Source: Limnohabitans sp. MORI2 (GTDB lineage: Bacteria > Pseudomonadota > Gammaproteobacteria > Burkholderiales > Burkholderiaceae_C). Taken from it: a DNA stretch of 64,000 bases. Position 1 is the first letter of the stretch, and every line of letters begins with the position of its first letter. Of the stretch, positions 35,141 to 44,060 are shown piece after piece. The notes beneath the pieces were generated by a model. The model ran no database searches. It was not told where the DNA came from and was given only the letters and a program-made list of their open reading frames with translations. The position numbers and the translations under genes were made by a program. The stretch is taken from NCBI RefSeq assembly GCF_027925025.1, contig NZ_AP027058.1, positions 372,001 to 436,000 of the forward strand. The letters run 5' to 3'.

Positions 35141-36334
35141 ATGAAAACCATCAAACTCAAAGCAGGCAAAGAACGCTCGGCCCTGCGCCGTCACCCTTGG
35201 ATTTTTGAAGGCGCGATTGCCAAAGGCGGTGGCGACTCGGGCGAGACAGTGCGTGTGGAGAGCGCTGAGGGGCAGTTCTTGGGCTGGGCCTCGTTCAGCC
35301 CCAACTCCAAAATCCGTGCGCGCATTTGGAGCTTTGACGAAAAGCAACGCATTGACGCTTCGTTTTTCAAAGCCTCCATCGCCCGTGCCATTGCAGCGCG
35401 CAGCCGTTTTGACATTCAAAGCAACGGCGTGCGGCTGATTCACGGTGAGTCCGATGGTCTGCCCGGCCTCATCGTCGACCGTTATGGCGACATCTTGGTG
35501 GCCGCGTTTTTGTCGTGCGGTACGGAGCGCTGGAAAAGCGTGATTGCCGACGAGTTGCTGGCGCAAACGGGCTTAACGAAACTCTACGAACGCTCAGACG
35601 CCAACGTGCGCCAACTCGAAGGCTTGCCCGAAGTCACGGGCTGGTTGCGCGGCAAGGGCGAGACTGGCGTGGTGCTGCGCGAACACGAATGGCAGCTGTC
35701 GCTCGATGTGGCCGAAGGGCACAAGACGGGGTTTTATTTAGACCAGCGCGACAGCCGCAAGAAGTTTGCCGACTATGCCAAGCGTTTGCAGTTTCAGCGC
35801 GTGCTCAACTGCTATTGCTACACCGGTGGCTTCACGGTGGCCGCTTTGGCGGGCGGTGCGGTGCATGTGACGTCTATCGACTCGTCCGGCCCCGCCATTG
35901 AACTGGCCAAAGCCAATGTGGCTTTGAACGGTTTTGATGCCACGCGCACGACCATGATGGATGCGGATGTGAATGCCTCTTTGCGGCAATTCATTCAAGA
36001 GAGGCGTACGTTTGACGCCATCGTGCTCGATCCGCCCAAGTTCGCGCCCACAGCCGCGCATGCCGACCGTGCGGCACGGGCCTACAAAGACATCAACCGT
36101 TTGGCGTTCAAGCTGTTGGAGCCAGGTGGTGTGTTGTTCACCTACAGCTGCTCGGGCGGCATCAGCGCTGACTTGTTTCACAAAATCGTGGCCTCGGCGG
36201 GCACGGATGCGGGCGTGGACGGCTACATCAGCGAGCGCATGCAGGGCGCCCCCGACCATCCCATGACTCTGACCTTCCCTGAGGGCGAATACCTCAAGGG
36301 CTTGGTGGTCATCAAAGCGGCGACGCTGGCCTGA
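35141..36334 (+). CDS. rlmI: 23S rRNA (cytosine-5) methyltransferase RlmI
   Basis: SAM-dependent methyltransferase that modifies C1962 of 23S rRNA in E. coli. 397 residues: an N-terminal PUA domain (KAGKERSALRRHPWIFEGAI), a middle EEHAD-like domain, then a Rossmann methyltransferase domain with NCYCYTGGFTVAAL and the catalytic pair region VLDPPKFAP and TYSCSGG. ATG 35141 matches family starts. The PUA-EEHAD-MTase order is diagnostic. Confidence 0.9.
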   Translation: MKTIKLKAGKERSALRRHPWIFEGAIAKGGGDSGETVRVESAEGQFLGWASFSPNSKIRARIWSFDEKQRIDASFFKASIARAIAARSRFDIQSNGVRLIHGESDGLPGLIVDRYGDILVAAFLSCGTERWKSVIADELLAQTGLTKLYERSDANVRQLEGLPEVTGWLRGKGETGVVLREHEWQLSLDVAEGHKTGFYLDQRDSRKKFADYAKRLQFQRVLNCYCYTGGFTVAALAGGAVHVTSIDSSGPAIELAKANVALNGFDATRTTMMDADVNASLRQFIQERRTFDAIVLDPPKFAPTAAHADRAARAYKDINRLAFKLLEPGGVLFTYSCSGGISADLFHKIVASAGTDAGVDGYISERMQGAPDHPMTLTFPEGEYLKGLVVIKAATLA

Positions 36335-36392
36335 GCAGCCAGCTCGGCGACAATAGCGCGTTAATGAAGTTGTTTCTACAAGGTTACTTTTT

Positions 36393-37496
36393 ATGTTGAT
36401 CCCCGCCACCATCCTGACCGGCTTTTTGGGCTCGGGCAAAACCACGCTGCTCAAGCGCGTGTTGACCGAAGCACATGGCCAAAAAATTGCCGTCATTGAA
36501 AACGAGTTTGGCGAAGAAAACATCGACAACGAGATCTTGGTGTCTGACACCAACGAGCAAATCATTCAGATGAACAACGGCTGCGTGTGCTGCTCGATCC
36601 GCGAAGACTTGCGCACCACATTGCAACTGTTGGCCGCTAAAAAACGCAAAGGCTTGCTCGATTTTGAGCGTGTGGTGATTGAAACCACTGGCCTCGCCGA
36701 CCCCGGCCCTGTGGCGCAAACCTTTTTCATGGACGACGAAATTGCTGAGAGCTTTTTGCTTGACTCCATCTTGACCTTGGTCGACGCCAAGCACGCCGCC
36801 CAGCAGCTGAATGACCGCCAAGAAGCGCGCCGCCAAGTGGGCTTTGCCGACCAAATCTTCATCAGCAAGGCTGATCTCGTATCACCTGCCGAGCTAGATG
36901 CGTTGCAACACCGCTTGAAGCACATGAACCCACGCGCGCCACAAAAAGTGGCGCATTTCGGTGAAGTGTCTTTGAGCGAGGTGTTTGACCTGCGTGGCTT
37001 CAACTTGAACGCCAAGCTCGACATCGATCCCGACTTCTTGTCGGACGACGACCACCATCACCACCATGGCGAACACTGCGACCACCCTTCGCACAAGCAT
37101 GACCATTCACATGGCCACGATCATGCGCACGGCGAACATTGCGACCATGACCATGTGCATGATGAGCATTGCAACCACGGTCACCATCACCACCATGATG
37201 ATGACGTGAAGAGCTTTGTCTACAAGACCAAGCGCAAGTTCGATCCTGCCAAGCTGGAAGACTTTTTGGGCGCCATCGTCAACATCTATGGCCCCAAGAT
37301 GCTGCGCTACAAAGGCGTGCTCAATATGAAAGGCACTGAAAAGAAGGTGATCTTCCAAGGCGTGCACCAGTTAATGGGCAGTGATTTAGGCCCCGATTGG
37401 GCCGAAGGCGAAGAGCGCATCAGCAAGATGGTGTTCATTGGTATTGATTTGCCGAAAGACATCTTGGTGCAAGGCCTTGAGCAATCTCTGGTTTGA
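36393..37496 (+). CDS. CobW-family GTPase, probable zinc metallochaperone
   Basis: G3E GTPase, 367 residues. P-loop GFLGSGKTT (10-18), ENEFGEENID, the CxCC metal site GCVCCSI (Cys64, 66, 67), ETTGLADPGPV and a SKADL base-recognition motif. A His/Asp-rich loop lies at about 217-272, then the CobW C-terminal domain (RKFDPAKLEDFLGAI). These features fit YjiA/ZNG1-like zinc chaperones rather than cobalamin synthesis. AAGG lies about 10 bases before the ATG. The next gene is a DksA, a pairing seen in zinc-related loci elsewhere. Confidence 0.88.
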   Translation: MLIPATILTGFLGSGKTTLLKRVLTEAHGQKIAVIENEFGEENIDNEILVSDTNEQIIQMNNGCVCCSIREDLRTTLQLLAAKKRKGLLDFERVVIETTGLADPGPVAQTFFMDDEIAESFLLDSILTLVDAKHAAQQLNDRQEARRQVGFADQIFISKADLVSPAELDALQHRLKHMNPRAPQKVAHFGEVSLSEVFDLRGFNLNAKLDIDPDFLSDDDHHHHHGEHCDHPSHKHDHSHGHDHAHGEHCDHDHVHDEHCNHGHHHHHDDDVKSFVYKTKRKFDPAKLEDFLGAIVNIYGPKMLRYKGVLNMKGTEKKVIFQGVHQLMGSDLGPDWAEGEERISKMVFIGIDLPKDILVQGLEQSLV

Positions 37497-37523
37497 TGAG
37501 TTTTGTCAGTTTTAACTAATTTA

Positions 37524-37551
37524 TTGAACCCTTGGGGATTGTGGCTACAAT
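37524..37551 (+). promoter_or_regulatory. Sigma-70 promoter of the dksA gene
   Basis: TTGAAC (37524-37529), 16-base spacer, TACAAT (37546-37551). Both hexamers match the consensus at 5 of 6 positions or close to it. It lies 60 bases before the GTG start, so dksA can be transcribed apart from cobW. Confidence 0.7.
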
Positions 37552-37610
37552 CCCGCGCGCCAGACCCTGCCAATGCATCCGCCTTGGCTGAGGCCGCGAG
37601 GAGACCCACA

Positions 37611-38834
37611 GTGAACGCTAAATCCAAGAAACCCGCTTCTAAGAAGCCTGTTCCCGCCAAGAAGGCGGCTAAGACAGTTGCAACGCCTAAAGCGGTTGCG
37701 AAGAAGGTCGTGAAAAAACCTGTGGCGGCTAAGCCCTCCGCAAAGTCTGCCAAGCCCGCAGCCAAGCCTGTGGCTAAGAAGGCTGCACCTGCTAAGTCGG
37801 TTGCTAAGAAGGTGGTTGCTAAGAAGGCTCCAGCTAAAAAGCCAGTGGCTTCTAAAGCAACGCCGAAGACCGCACCTAAAAAGGTGGTTGCTAAGAAGGT
37901 GGCTGCACCTGCTAAAAAGGCCGTCGCCAAGAAAGCGCCTGCCAAAGTGGTGAAAGCACCTGCAAAAGCAGTCAAAGCAACGGCTAAGCCCGTTGTCAAG
38001 AAGGCAGCAGCAAAGACAGCCGTCAAAGTAGCAGTCAAGGCCTCGCCAAAAGCAGCACCTAAGGTTTCAGCGAAAGCTGCTCTAGCCAAAAAGGCCCCAG
38101 CAGCCAAACCCACGCCCGCTAAAGCGCCTGTGGTCAAAGCAGCCAAGCCTGCCAAAGAACCAAAAGCCAAAGTGGTGGCCGCACCTGCACCTGTGGTGCA
38201 TGTGACGCCCATCATTCCTGGTTACACCCCTGTGGTGCACAAGAAAAACTCCAGAGCCGCCAAGATGGCAGCTTTGGTTCCACCCCCGCCAGCTCAAGTG
38301 GTTGCGTCCAATGCAGCCAAAAACAGCTTTATGCCGATGACGGCACCTACTGCTCCAACTATTGTTCCCGTGATACCTAAAAAAGACGCCAAGCTTGCTA
38401 ATAACTGGAAGACCAAAACGGCCGACCAACTGACCGATGCAGAAATCATCGCCATGCCTGACAGCGAGTACATGAACGCCACCCAAATGGCTTTCTTCCG
38501 ACTCAAACTCGTGCAATTGAAAAACGAAGTGCTCAGCAATGCCAGTGAAACCACAGAGCATCTGCGTGAAGACACCGTGGTGGTGCCTGATCCAGCTGAT
38601 CGCGCCACGATTGAAGAAGAGCACGCCTTGGAATTGCGTACACGCGACCGCGAACGCAAGTTGCTCAAGAAGATTGAGCAGTCCATTCAGCGCATCGACG
38701 ATGGCGACTATGGCTACTGCGACGAAACTGGTGAAGCCATCGGTGTGGGCCGTTTGTTGGCTCGCCCAACGGCCAGTTTGTCGCTCGAAGCACAAGAGCG
38801 TCGCGAAATCAAGCAGCGTATGTTTGGGGATTGA
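37611..38834 (+). CDS. dksA: DksA with a long histone-H1-like Lys/Ala/Pro-rich N-terminus
   Basis: 407 residues against about 140-150 for ordinary DksA, which binds the RNA polymerase secondary channel and acts with ppGpp. Residues 1 to about 190 are a Lys/Ala/Pro/Val-rich run (KKAPAKK-, AKKVV-type repeats) resembling histone H1 C-tails and AlgP/PhaF-type DNA-binding tails. About 190-265 is a linker; 266-407 is a complete DksA domain with the coiled-coil tip DPADRA (Asp327, Asp330, Ala332). Only one zinc-finger Cys is kept (Cys370, YGYCDETGE), as in many alpha- and betaproteobacterial DksA. Start GTG 37611 has GAGGAG before it. The tail probably binds DNA or RNA; that is inference. Confidence 0.9.
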   Translation: MNAKSKKPASKKPVPAKKAAKTVATPKAVAKKVVKKPVAAKPSAKSAKPAAKPVAKKAAPAKSVAKKVVAKKAPAKKPVASKATPKTAPKKVVAKKVAAPAKKAVAKKAPAKVVKAPAKAVKATAKPVVKKAAAKTAVKVAVKASPKAAPKVSAKAALAKKAPAAKPTPAKAPVVKAAKPAKEPKAKVVAAPAPVVHVTPIIPGYTPVVHKKNSRAAKMAALVPPPPAQVVASNAAKNSFMPMTAPTAPTIVPVIPKKDAKLANNWKTKTADQLTDAEIIAMPDSEYMNATQMAFFRLKLVQLKNEVLSNASETTEHLREDTVVVPDPADRATIEEEHALELRTRDRERKLLKKIEQSIQRIDDGDYGYCDETGEAIGVGRLLARPTASLSLEAQERREIKQRMFGD

Positions 38835-38862
38835 TGGCCAAAACGCCAAAAATCCTCAAAAA

Positions 38863-38887
38863 GCAGGTCCTTGGACCTGCTTTTTTT
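38863..38887 (+). terminator. Terminator after dksA
   Basis: GCAGGTCC (38863-38870) pairs with GGACCTGC (38873-38880), extended by A-T pairs, then seven T residues. It ends the dksA transcript before the dcw cluster. Confidence 0.92.
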
Positions 38888-39045
38888 ATGCCTTTTTTTC
38901 TTCATAAGCCACTTTTAGTGCCTTTTCTAAGTGCTTCATTTATAACGTTTTTTAACCTCTTGATTGCATCTCGAAATCGCTGTAAGTTGTTGATTTCATT
39001 GAAAAAATTCCCAATTTAGTCGTTCAGAACCTGTTTTCCTGCTAC
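38888..39045 (+). promoter_or_regulatory. AT-rich upstream region of mraZ
   Basis: The gap between dksA and mraZ is about 306 bases; this part is clearly richer in A+T than the genes. Two irregular AGTGC copies occur at 38917 and 38930. TACAGT at 39043-39048, touching the first box of the array, is a possible -10, but its -35 is weak. I see no gene here. Confidence 0.4.
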
Positions 39046-39089
39046 AGTGCAAATAAGTGCAATTAAGTGGTGAAAAGTGCCTTAAGTGC
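39046..39089 (+). promoter_or_regulatory. MraZ-box array (probable MraZ operator)
   Basis: Five direct repeats: AGTGC 39046, AGTGC 39056, AGTGG 39066, AGTGC 39076 and AGTGC 39085. The first four are spaced exactly 10 bases apart, the last 9. MraZ proteins elsewhere bind tandem short GTG-containing repeats at about one helical turn just upstream of mraZ, so this is the likely autoregulatory site for the whole dcw cluster. Confidence 0.8.
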
Positions 39090-39140
39090 TTTCGCCGCTG
39101 GTTGTTTGTTTTGTTTGCTCGTGGAAAAAGGGTCGCCAAC

Positions 39141-39569
39141 GTGTTTCAGGGCGCTTCATCGCTGAGTCTCGACGCCAAAGGTCGTCTGTCGGTGCCAACC
39201 AGGCATCGCGACGTCTTGAGCGCGACTGCGGCTGGGCAGCTCACCATCACGCGTCACCCCCACGGCTGTTTGATGATCTTTCCACGCACCGAGTGGGAGA
39301 AGTTCCGTGAGCGCATTGCCTCTCTGCCGATGAGTGCGCAATGGTGGAAACGTATCTTCTTGGGCAATGCGATGGATGTGGAGATGGATGGCACAGGTCG
39401 TGTCCTCATCTCGCCTGAGCTGCGCACGGCAGCGGGCATTAGCAAAGACACCATGTTCTTGGGTATGGGTAACCACTTTGAACTTTGGGACAAGGCGACG
39501 TACGACGAGCAAGAAGCCCAAGCCATGCAGGGCGAGATGCCCGATGTGTTCAAGGAATTCTCTTTTTAA
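39141..39569 (+). CDS. mraZ: Transcriptional regulator MraZ
   Basis: First gene of the dcw cluster; a ring-forming, double-AbrB-like DNA-binding protein that represses its own operon in E. coli. 142 residues. Both copies of the DxxGR motif are present: [10 protein letters not shown] and [14 protein letters not shown]. The GTG at 39141 gives the standard N-terminus [11 protein letters not shown]; the frame is open upstream only by chance. The operator array lies 52-95 bases before it. Confidence 0.95.
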   Translation: MFQGASSLSLDAKGRLSVPTRHRDVLSATAAGQLTITRHPHGCLMIFPRTEWEKFRERIASLPMSAQWWKRIFLGNAMDVEMDGTGRVLISPELRTAAGISKDTMFLGMGNHFELWDKATYDEQEAQAMQGEMPDVFKEFSF

Positions 39570-39572
39570 AGG

Positions 39573-40496
39573 ATGACGGTGGACACGCCATGGCAGCACA
39601 CCACCGTCCTACTCAGCGAAGCTGTCGATGCACTCGACATCAAGCCGGACGGTACCTACGTAGATGCGACCTTTGGTCGCGGTGGGCATTCCCGTCTCAT
39701 CTTGTCCAAGCTCTCGCCGCAGGGGCGTTTGATCGCCTTCGACAAAGACCTCGATGCCATTGCCGAGGCCAACACCATTCAAGACCCACGCTTTTCAATT
39801 CGCCACCAAGGCTTCACGCACCTGGGCGAGTTGGATGCGGCGTCGGTCGACGGCGTGCTGATGGATTTGGGGGTGAGCTCACCCCAGATCGACAACCCAG
39901 CACGCGGTTTTTCATTTCGAAACGATGGTCCTTTGGACATGCGCATGGACACCACCCGTGGCCAGAGCGTGTCCGAGTGGCTAGCCGAGGCAGAAGTCCA
40001 ACACATGGCGGAGGTGATACGTGAATACGGCGAAGAACGGTTTGCTTTACAGATTGCAAAGGCGATTGATGCTCGCCGACAAGAACGGGGCGTGCCTACA
40101 TCCACCGCTGAATTGGCCCAGCTCGTGGCTGACACGGTCAAAACCCGCGAGCCGGGCAAGGACCCTGCAACGCGCACATTTCAGGCTTTTCGGATTTTCA
40201 TCAATGCCGAGCTTGAGGAGTTGCAACAAGCGCTGAGCGCTTCGTTGCAAGTCTTACGCCCCGGAGGTCGATTGGCTGTGATCAGTTTCCATTCCTTGGA
40301 AGACCGCATCGTCAAGCAATTCATCACGCAACATTCGCGTGAGGTGTATGACCGCCGTGCGCCTTTTGCGGCACCCAAGGTGATGGACTTCAAAGCGATT
40401 GATCGCATCAAGCCCAGCGCGGCCGAGGTGGAGGGAAACCCCCGCTCACGCAGTGCCATCATGCGCGTGGCTGAACGGTTAGGAGCTGGCGCATGA
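39573..40496 (+). CDS. rsmH: 16S rRNA m4C1402 methyltransferase RsmH
   Basis: SAM-dependent N4-methyltransferase (MraW), 307 residues. [23 protein letters not shown] (SAM loop), [10 protein letters not shown] and NPRSRSA near the C-terminus are all family marks. It starts 3 bases after mraZ and ends in an ATGA overlap with ftsL. Confidence 0.96.
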   Translation: MTVDTPWQHTTVLLSEAVDALDIKPDGTYVDATFGRGGHSRLILSKLSPQGRLIAFDKDLDAIAEANTIQDPRFSIRHQGFTHLGELDAASVDGVLMDLGVSSPQIDNPARGFSFRNDGPLDMRMDTTRGQSVSEWLAEAEVQHMAEVIREYGEERFALQIAKAIDARRQERGVPTSTAELAQLVADTVKTREPGKDPATRTFQAFRIFINAELEELQQALSASLQVLRPGGRLAVISFHSLEDRIVKQFITQHSREVYDRRAPFAAPKVMDFKAIDRIKPSAAEVEGNPRSRSAIMRVAERLGAGA

Positions 40497-40807
40497 GTCG
40501 CGTGAGCTTGCTCCTCATGATCGCGGTCATGGCCAGTGCGTTGTACTTGGTGCGCACACAGTACGAGTCGCGCTCGCTCACAACAGAGATTGACCGTGCC
40601 ACCAGTTTGGCGCGTAACCTAGAAACAGAAAACGATCGCTTGGATGTAGAGCGCCGTGCGCAGGCCACGCCTGTGCGTGTTGAAAAATTGGCGCGTGAGC
40701 AATTGCACATGCGCACCATCACGCCGGCCATCACCCAATACGCCACCATCAAAGCAGGTGCTGAGACATCAGTTGCGCCAGTTGCTTCTGCGGAGGTGAG
40801 GCCATGA
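40493..40807 (+). CDS. ftsL: Cell division protein FtsL
   Basis: Small bitopic divisome protein, 104 residues: short cytoplasmic N-terminus, one helix (about 4-20, [17 protein letters not shown]), then a periplasmic coiled coil ([20 protein letters not shown]). It acts with FtsB and FtsQ. ATGA overlaps tie it to rsmH and to ftsI. Confidence 0.92.
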   Translation: MSRVSLLLMIAVMASALYLVRTQYESRSLTTEIDRATSLARNLETENDRLDVERRAQATPVRVEKLAREQLHMRTITPAITQYATIKAGAETSVAPVASAEVRP

Positions 40808-42543
40808 CCAACCGCAGCGTGCAATACACCTCTAGCCCTTTGTTGGCAAGCAAGACGCCGATCTGGCGCAGTCAGTTCATTGTGGCTGTGATTGCGGCTG
40901 GCTTCTTGGCATTGGTGGTGCGCGCGGCTTATGTGCAGGTCATCGATAACGCCTTTTTTAAACGACAAGGTGCGGTCCGCTTCGTGCGCACCTTGGACTT
41001 GCCAGCGAACCGAGGACGCATCCTGGACCGCCACGGCAATATCTTGGCCTCCAGTGTGCCGGTGCCAAGTATTTGGGCCAATCCAGAGGATATTGAGCGC
41101 GACCCTGTCAAGCTCAAGGCGTTGGCCAAGTTGCTGGGCATGAGCCCTGCAGATCTGGAAAAGAAGCTGCAAGACGAAGACAAAACCTTTGTGTGGCTCA
41201 AACGTCAAGTTGATGAGTCGGTGGCGAAAGACATTGCGGCGCTCAAGATCAAAGGCGTTTACGACCGTAAAGAGTACAAGCGCATCTACCCCGAAGGTGA
41301 ATCGGTTGCCCATGTGGTGGGATTTACGAATGTCGAAAACTTGGGTCAAGAAGGTGTAGAGCTCACCTTCAACCAAGCGTTGGGTGGCAAGGCTGGCTCG
41401 CGTCGCGTGATCAAAAACCGTCTGGGTCAGGTGGTTGAGGATATTGGCGAAATGGTGCCGCCTGTGGATGGTGAAGATTTGCAACTGAGCATAGACAGCA
41501 AGGTTCAATATTTCGCTTACGAAAAAATCAAAGAATCCGTGGTCAACAACAAGGCCGTGGCTGGCAGCGTGGTTGTGCTGGATATCAAAACGGGTGAGGT
41601 ATTGGCCTTGGTCAATTACCCCAGTTACTCGCCGGGCAAACGGGGTAGCCTGAGTGGTGCGCAGCTTCGCAACCGAGCCCTCACCGATACGTTTGAACCA
41701 GGATCCACCATGAAACCACTCGTGGTGGGTTTGGCTTTGGAGAAGGGCATTGTCAAGCCTGAGACCTTGATTCAAACCGCGCCTGGCAAATTGCAAATGG
41801 GCACGGCCACCATTACCGATGCGCATCCACACGGTGTGCTGAGTGTGAATGAAGTGATTCAAAAATCCAGCAACGTGGGCACGGTGAAGATCGCCATGCA
41901 AATGCAGCCTCACGATATTTGGGAGATGTTCACGCAAGTGGGTTTGGGACAAAAACCCCAAGTGCCGTTCCCAGGTGCGGTTGCTGGCAAAGTGCGCGCC
42001 TACAAAACATGGCGTCCGATTGAGCAAGCCACCATGAGCTATGGCTACGGGCTATCGGCCAGTTTGTTTCAGTTGGCGCAGGCCTATACCGTGTTTGCAC
42101 ACGATGGCGAGATGGTGCCCATGAGTTTGGTTAAAACCAACCAAGCGGTGGTCAGCGGCGCGCGCGTGTTGTCCTCTCAAAATGCAGCCGCCATTCGCAA
42201 CATGCTGCACATGGTCACCATCCAAGGCGGTACCGCACCGAAGGCGCAAACCATGGGCTACTCGGTCGGTGGCAAAACCGGTACCGCGCACAAGGTCGAA
42301 GGCAAGGGCTACGCGAGCAAAAAATACCGTGGCTTCTTTGTTGGCATCGCACCCATCGACAACCCACGCATCGTGGTGGCGGTGATGGTGGATGAGCCGA
42401 CCAATGGTGCTTACTTCGGTGGCGATGTGGCTGCACCGGTGTTCAGTCAAACCGTGCAACAAACCTTGCGCATGATGGGTGTGCAGCCCGACATGGCGGT
42501 CAAGCCCCAAGTGGTGACCAAAGTTGAGAAGGAGTCGTTTTGA
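40804..42543 (+). CDS. ftsI: Peptidoglycan transpeptidase FtsI (PBP3)
   Basis: Class B penicillin-binding protein for septal crosslinking, 579 residues. One N-terminal helix (about 23-43), the PBP dimer domain with RGRILDRHGN, then the transpeptidase domain: STMKP (active Ser), SSN and KTGT boxes in order. Overlaps ftsL by 4 bases and murE by 1 (TGATG). Confidence 0.96.
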   Translation: MTNRSVQYTSSPLLASKTPIWRSQFIVAVIAAGFLALVVRAAYVQVIDNAFFKRQGAVRFVRTLDLPANRGRILDRHGNILASSVPVPSIWANPEDIERDPVKLKALAKLLGMSPADLEKKLQDEDKTFVWLKRQVDESVAKDIAALKIKGVYDRKEYKRIYPEGESVAHVVGFTNVENLGQEGVELTFNQALGGKAGSRRVIKNRLGQVVEDIGEMVPPVDGEDLQLSIDSKVQYFAYEKIKESVVNNKAVAGSVVVLDIKTGEVLALVNYPSYSPGKRGSLSGAQLRNRALTDTFEPGSTMKPLVVGLALEKGIVKPETLIQTAPGKLQMGTATITDAHPHGVLSVNEVIQKSSNVGTVKIAMQMQPHDIWEMFTQVGLGQKPQVPFPGAVAGKVRAYKTWRPIEQATMSYGYGLSASLFQLAQAYTVFAHDGEMVPMSLVKTNQAVVSGARVLSSQNAAAIRNMLHMVTIQGGTAPKAQTMGYSVGGKTGTAHKVEGKGYASKKYRGFFVGIAPIDNPRIVVAVMVDEPTNGAYFGGDVAAPVFSQTVQQTLRMMGVQPDMAVKPQVVTKVEKESF

Positions 42544-44060
42544 TGAAGCGACTGCATAGCCCTCAAGACACCGCACAGTGGCTGCGCACCCAAGTGCGCG
42601 GCATGCTGCACACCGACAGCCGTCGTGTGAGCGATGGTGATGGCTTCATCGCTTGGCCCGGTGGTGTGACGGACGGTCGTCAGTTTGTGGCCTCTGCATT
42701 GAAGCAGGGCGCGACAGCCTGTGTCGTGGAGCACTCAGGCGCTGACGCATTTGCGTGGACTGACTGCGACGCTATTGCTACTTATGACGGCTTGAAAGCC
42801 GCCAGTGGTTTGATTGCTGCAGCGTATTACGAACAACCCAGCCAAGCGTTGGACGTGGTGGCCATCACGGGCACCAATGGCAAAACATCCACCGCATGGT
42901 GGTTGGCGCATGCCCTGCAAAACGGAGGCAAGCGCTGTGCCATCGTGGGCACCTTGGGTGTGGGTGAAGTTGGTCATCTCGAAGTGACGGGTATGACCAC
43001 GCCTGACCCCGTGTTGTTGCAAGCCCGTTTGCGCGATATGGTGAATGCCGGCGTGAAGGCCTGCGCGATTGAGGCGTCATCCATCGGTTTGGCCGAACAC
43101 CGCTTGGACGGCACGCAGGTGCGTGTGGCCATGTTCACCAATTTCACCCAAGACCATTTGGACTACCACGGCAGCATGGACAGCTACTGGCAGGCCAAGC
43201 TGGCTTTGTTCAGCTGGACAGGTTTGCAAGCGACGGTGATCAATGTGGACGATGCCAAAGGCTCTGCCTTGGCTGCGCAACTGCAAGCACGCGCTAAAGC
43301 GCCAAGTGTTTGGACAGTATCGTGTGTGGCAGATTCAAGCGAACAGGCGTCAGCTCAACACATCGTGGCTCGACACATCCAACACGGCACAACAGGCTTG
43401 TGCTTTGATGTGACAGAGGGCGATGAAGTGCACGCGCTTCAAACCCATTTGGTTGGTCATTACAACGTGAGCAATGTGTTGGGTGTCATCGCTTGTTTGC
43501 GCGCCTTGGGCTATAGCTTGGCTGATGCCGTGCAAGCTTGCCGTGTGTTGCCAGCCGTGCCAGGCCGCATGCAAACCGTGGGCGAAGCGGGCGAGCCTTT
43601 GGTCGTGATTGATTACGCACACACGCCAGATGCGGTGGCGCAAGCCGTACAAGCATTGTTGCCACTCGCGCAGTCACGCGGTGGCGAACTGACCTGCGTG
43701 TTGGGTTGCGGTGGTGACCGCGATGTCGCCAAGCGTCCCTTGATGGCCGCAGCCGCTGAGCAATACGCACAGCAGGTGGTGTTGACCAGCGACAACCCAC
43801 GCAGCGAAGACCCGCAAACAATTTTGAATCAGATGTTGGCTGGCGTACAAAACGCAGACAAAGCCATCGTCATTGCCGACCGTGCGCAAGCGATTGCGCA
43901 AACGGTGCAGCACGCACGCGCACAAGATGTGGTGTTGGTCGCAGGCAAAGGCCACGAGGATTACCAAGAAATTGCAGGCGTCAAACATCCGTTCAGCGAT
44001 GTTCAACACGCACGCGATGCGTTGCTTCGTCGCGCTAAGCAGGAGGCGGCCCATGTCTGA
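42543..44060 (+). CDS. murE: UDP-MurNAc-L-Ala-D-Glu:meso-DAP ligase MurE
   Basis: Adds meso-diaminopimelate to the cell-wall precursor. 505 residues; ATP loop GTNGKTSTAWW and the DNPR motif (SDNPRSEDP) that marks meso-DAP specificity. ATG 42543 is favoured over TTG 42540; AAGGAG lies upstream in the end of ftsI. It overlaps murF by 8 bases. Confidence 0.95.
   Translation: MKRLHSPQDTAQWLRTQVRGMLHTDSRRVSDGDGFIAWPGGVTDGRQFVASALKQGATACVVEHSGADAFAWTDCDAIATYDGLKAASGLIAAAYYEQPSQALDVVAITGTNGKTSTAWWLAHALQNGGKRCAIVGTLGVGEVGHLEVTGMTTPDPVLLQARLRDMVNAGVKACAIEASSIGLAEHRLDGTQVRVAMFTNFTQDHLDYHGSMDSYWQAKLALFSWTGLQATVINVDDAKGSALAAQLQARAKAPSVWTVSCVADSSEQASAQHIVARHIQHGTTGLCFDVTEGDEVHALQTHLVGHYNVSNVLGVIACLRALGYSLADAVQACRVLPAVPGRMQTVGEAGEPLVVIDYAHTPDAVAQAVQALLPLAQSRGGELTCVLGCGGDRDVAKRPLMAAAAEQYAQQVVLTSDNPRSEDPQTILNQMLAGVQNADKAIVIADRAQAIAQTVQHARAQDVVLVAGKGHEDYQEIAGVKHPFSDVQHARDALLRRAKQEAAHV

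Noticed and set aside
37040..37210. Repetitive CAT/CAC-rich DNA that looks like a short tandem repeat
   Set aside because: It encodes the His/Asp-rich metal loop of the CobW GTPase in frame; it is not a CRISPR array or an intergenic repeat.
37620..38180. Near-tandem GCTAAGAAGG-type repeats
   Set aside because: They are in-frame Lys/Ala/Pro codons of the DksA tail, not a mobile or regulatory repeat.
37611..38834. Histone-like AlgP/PhaF protein as the main function
   Set aside because: The C-terminal 142 residues are a complete DksA with the coiled-coil tip motif, so the Lys/Ala tail is an extension, not the whole protein.
38917..38934. Two more AGTGC copies upstream of the MraZ-box array
   Set aside because: They are 13 bases apart and over 100 bases from the array, so they break the helical spacing and may be chance in AT-rich DNA.
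40459..42027. A minus-strand open frame of 522 codons
   Set aside because: It runs opposite to ftsL and ftsI, which have full motifs; the translation is His-rich low-quality text with no domain.
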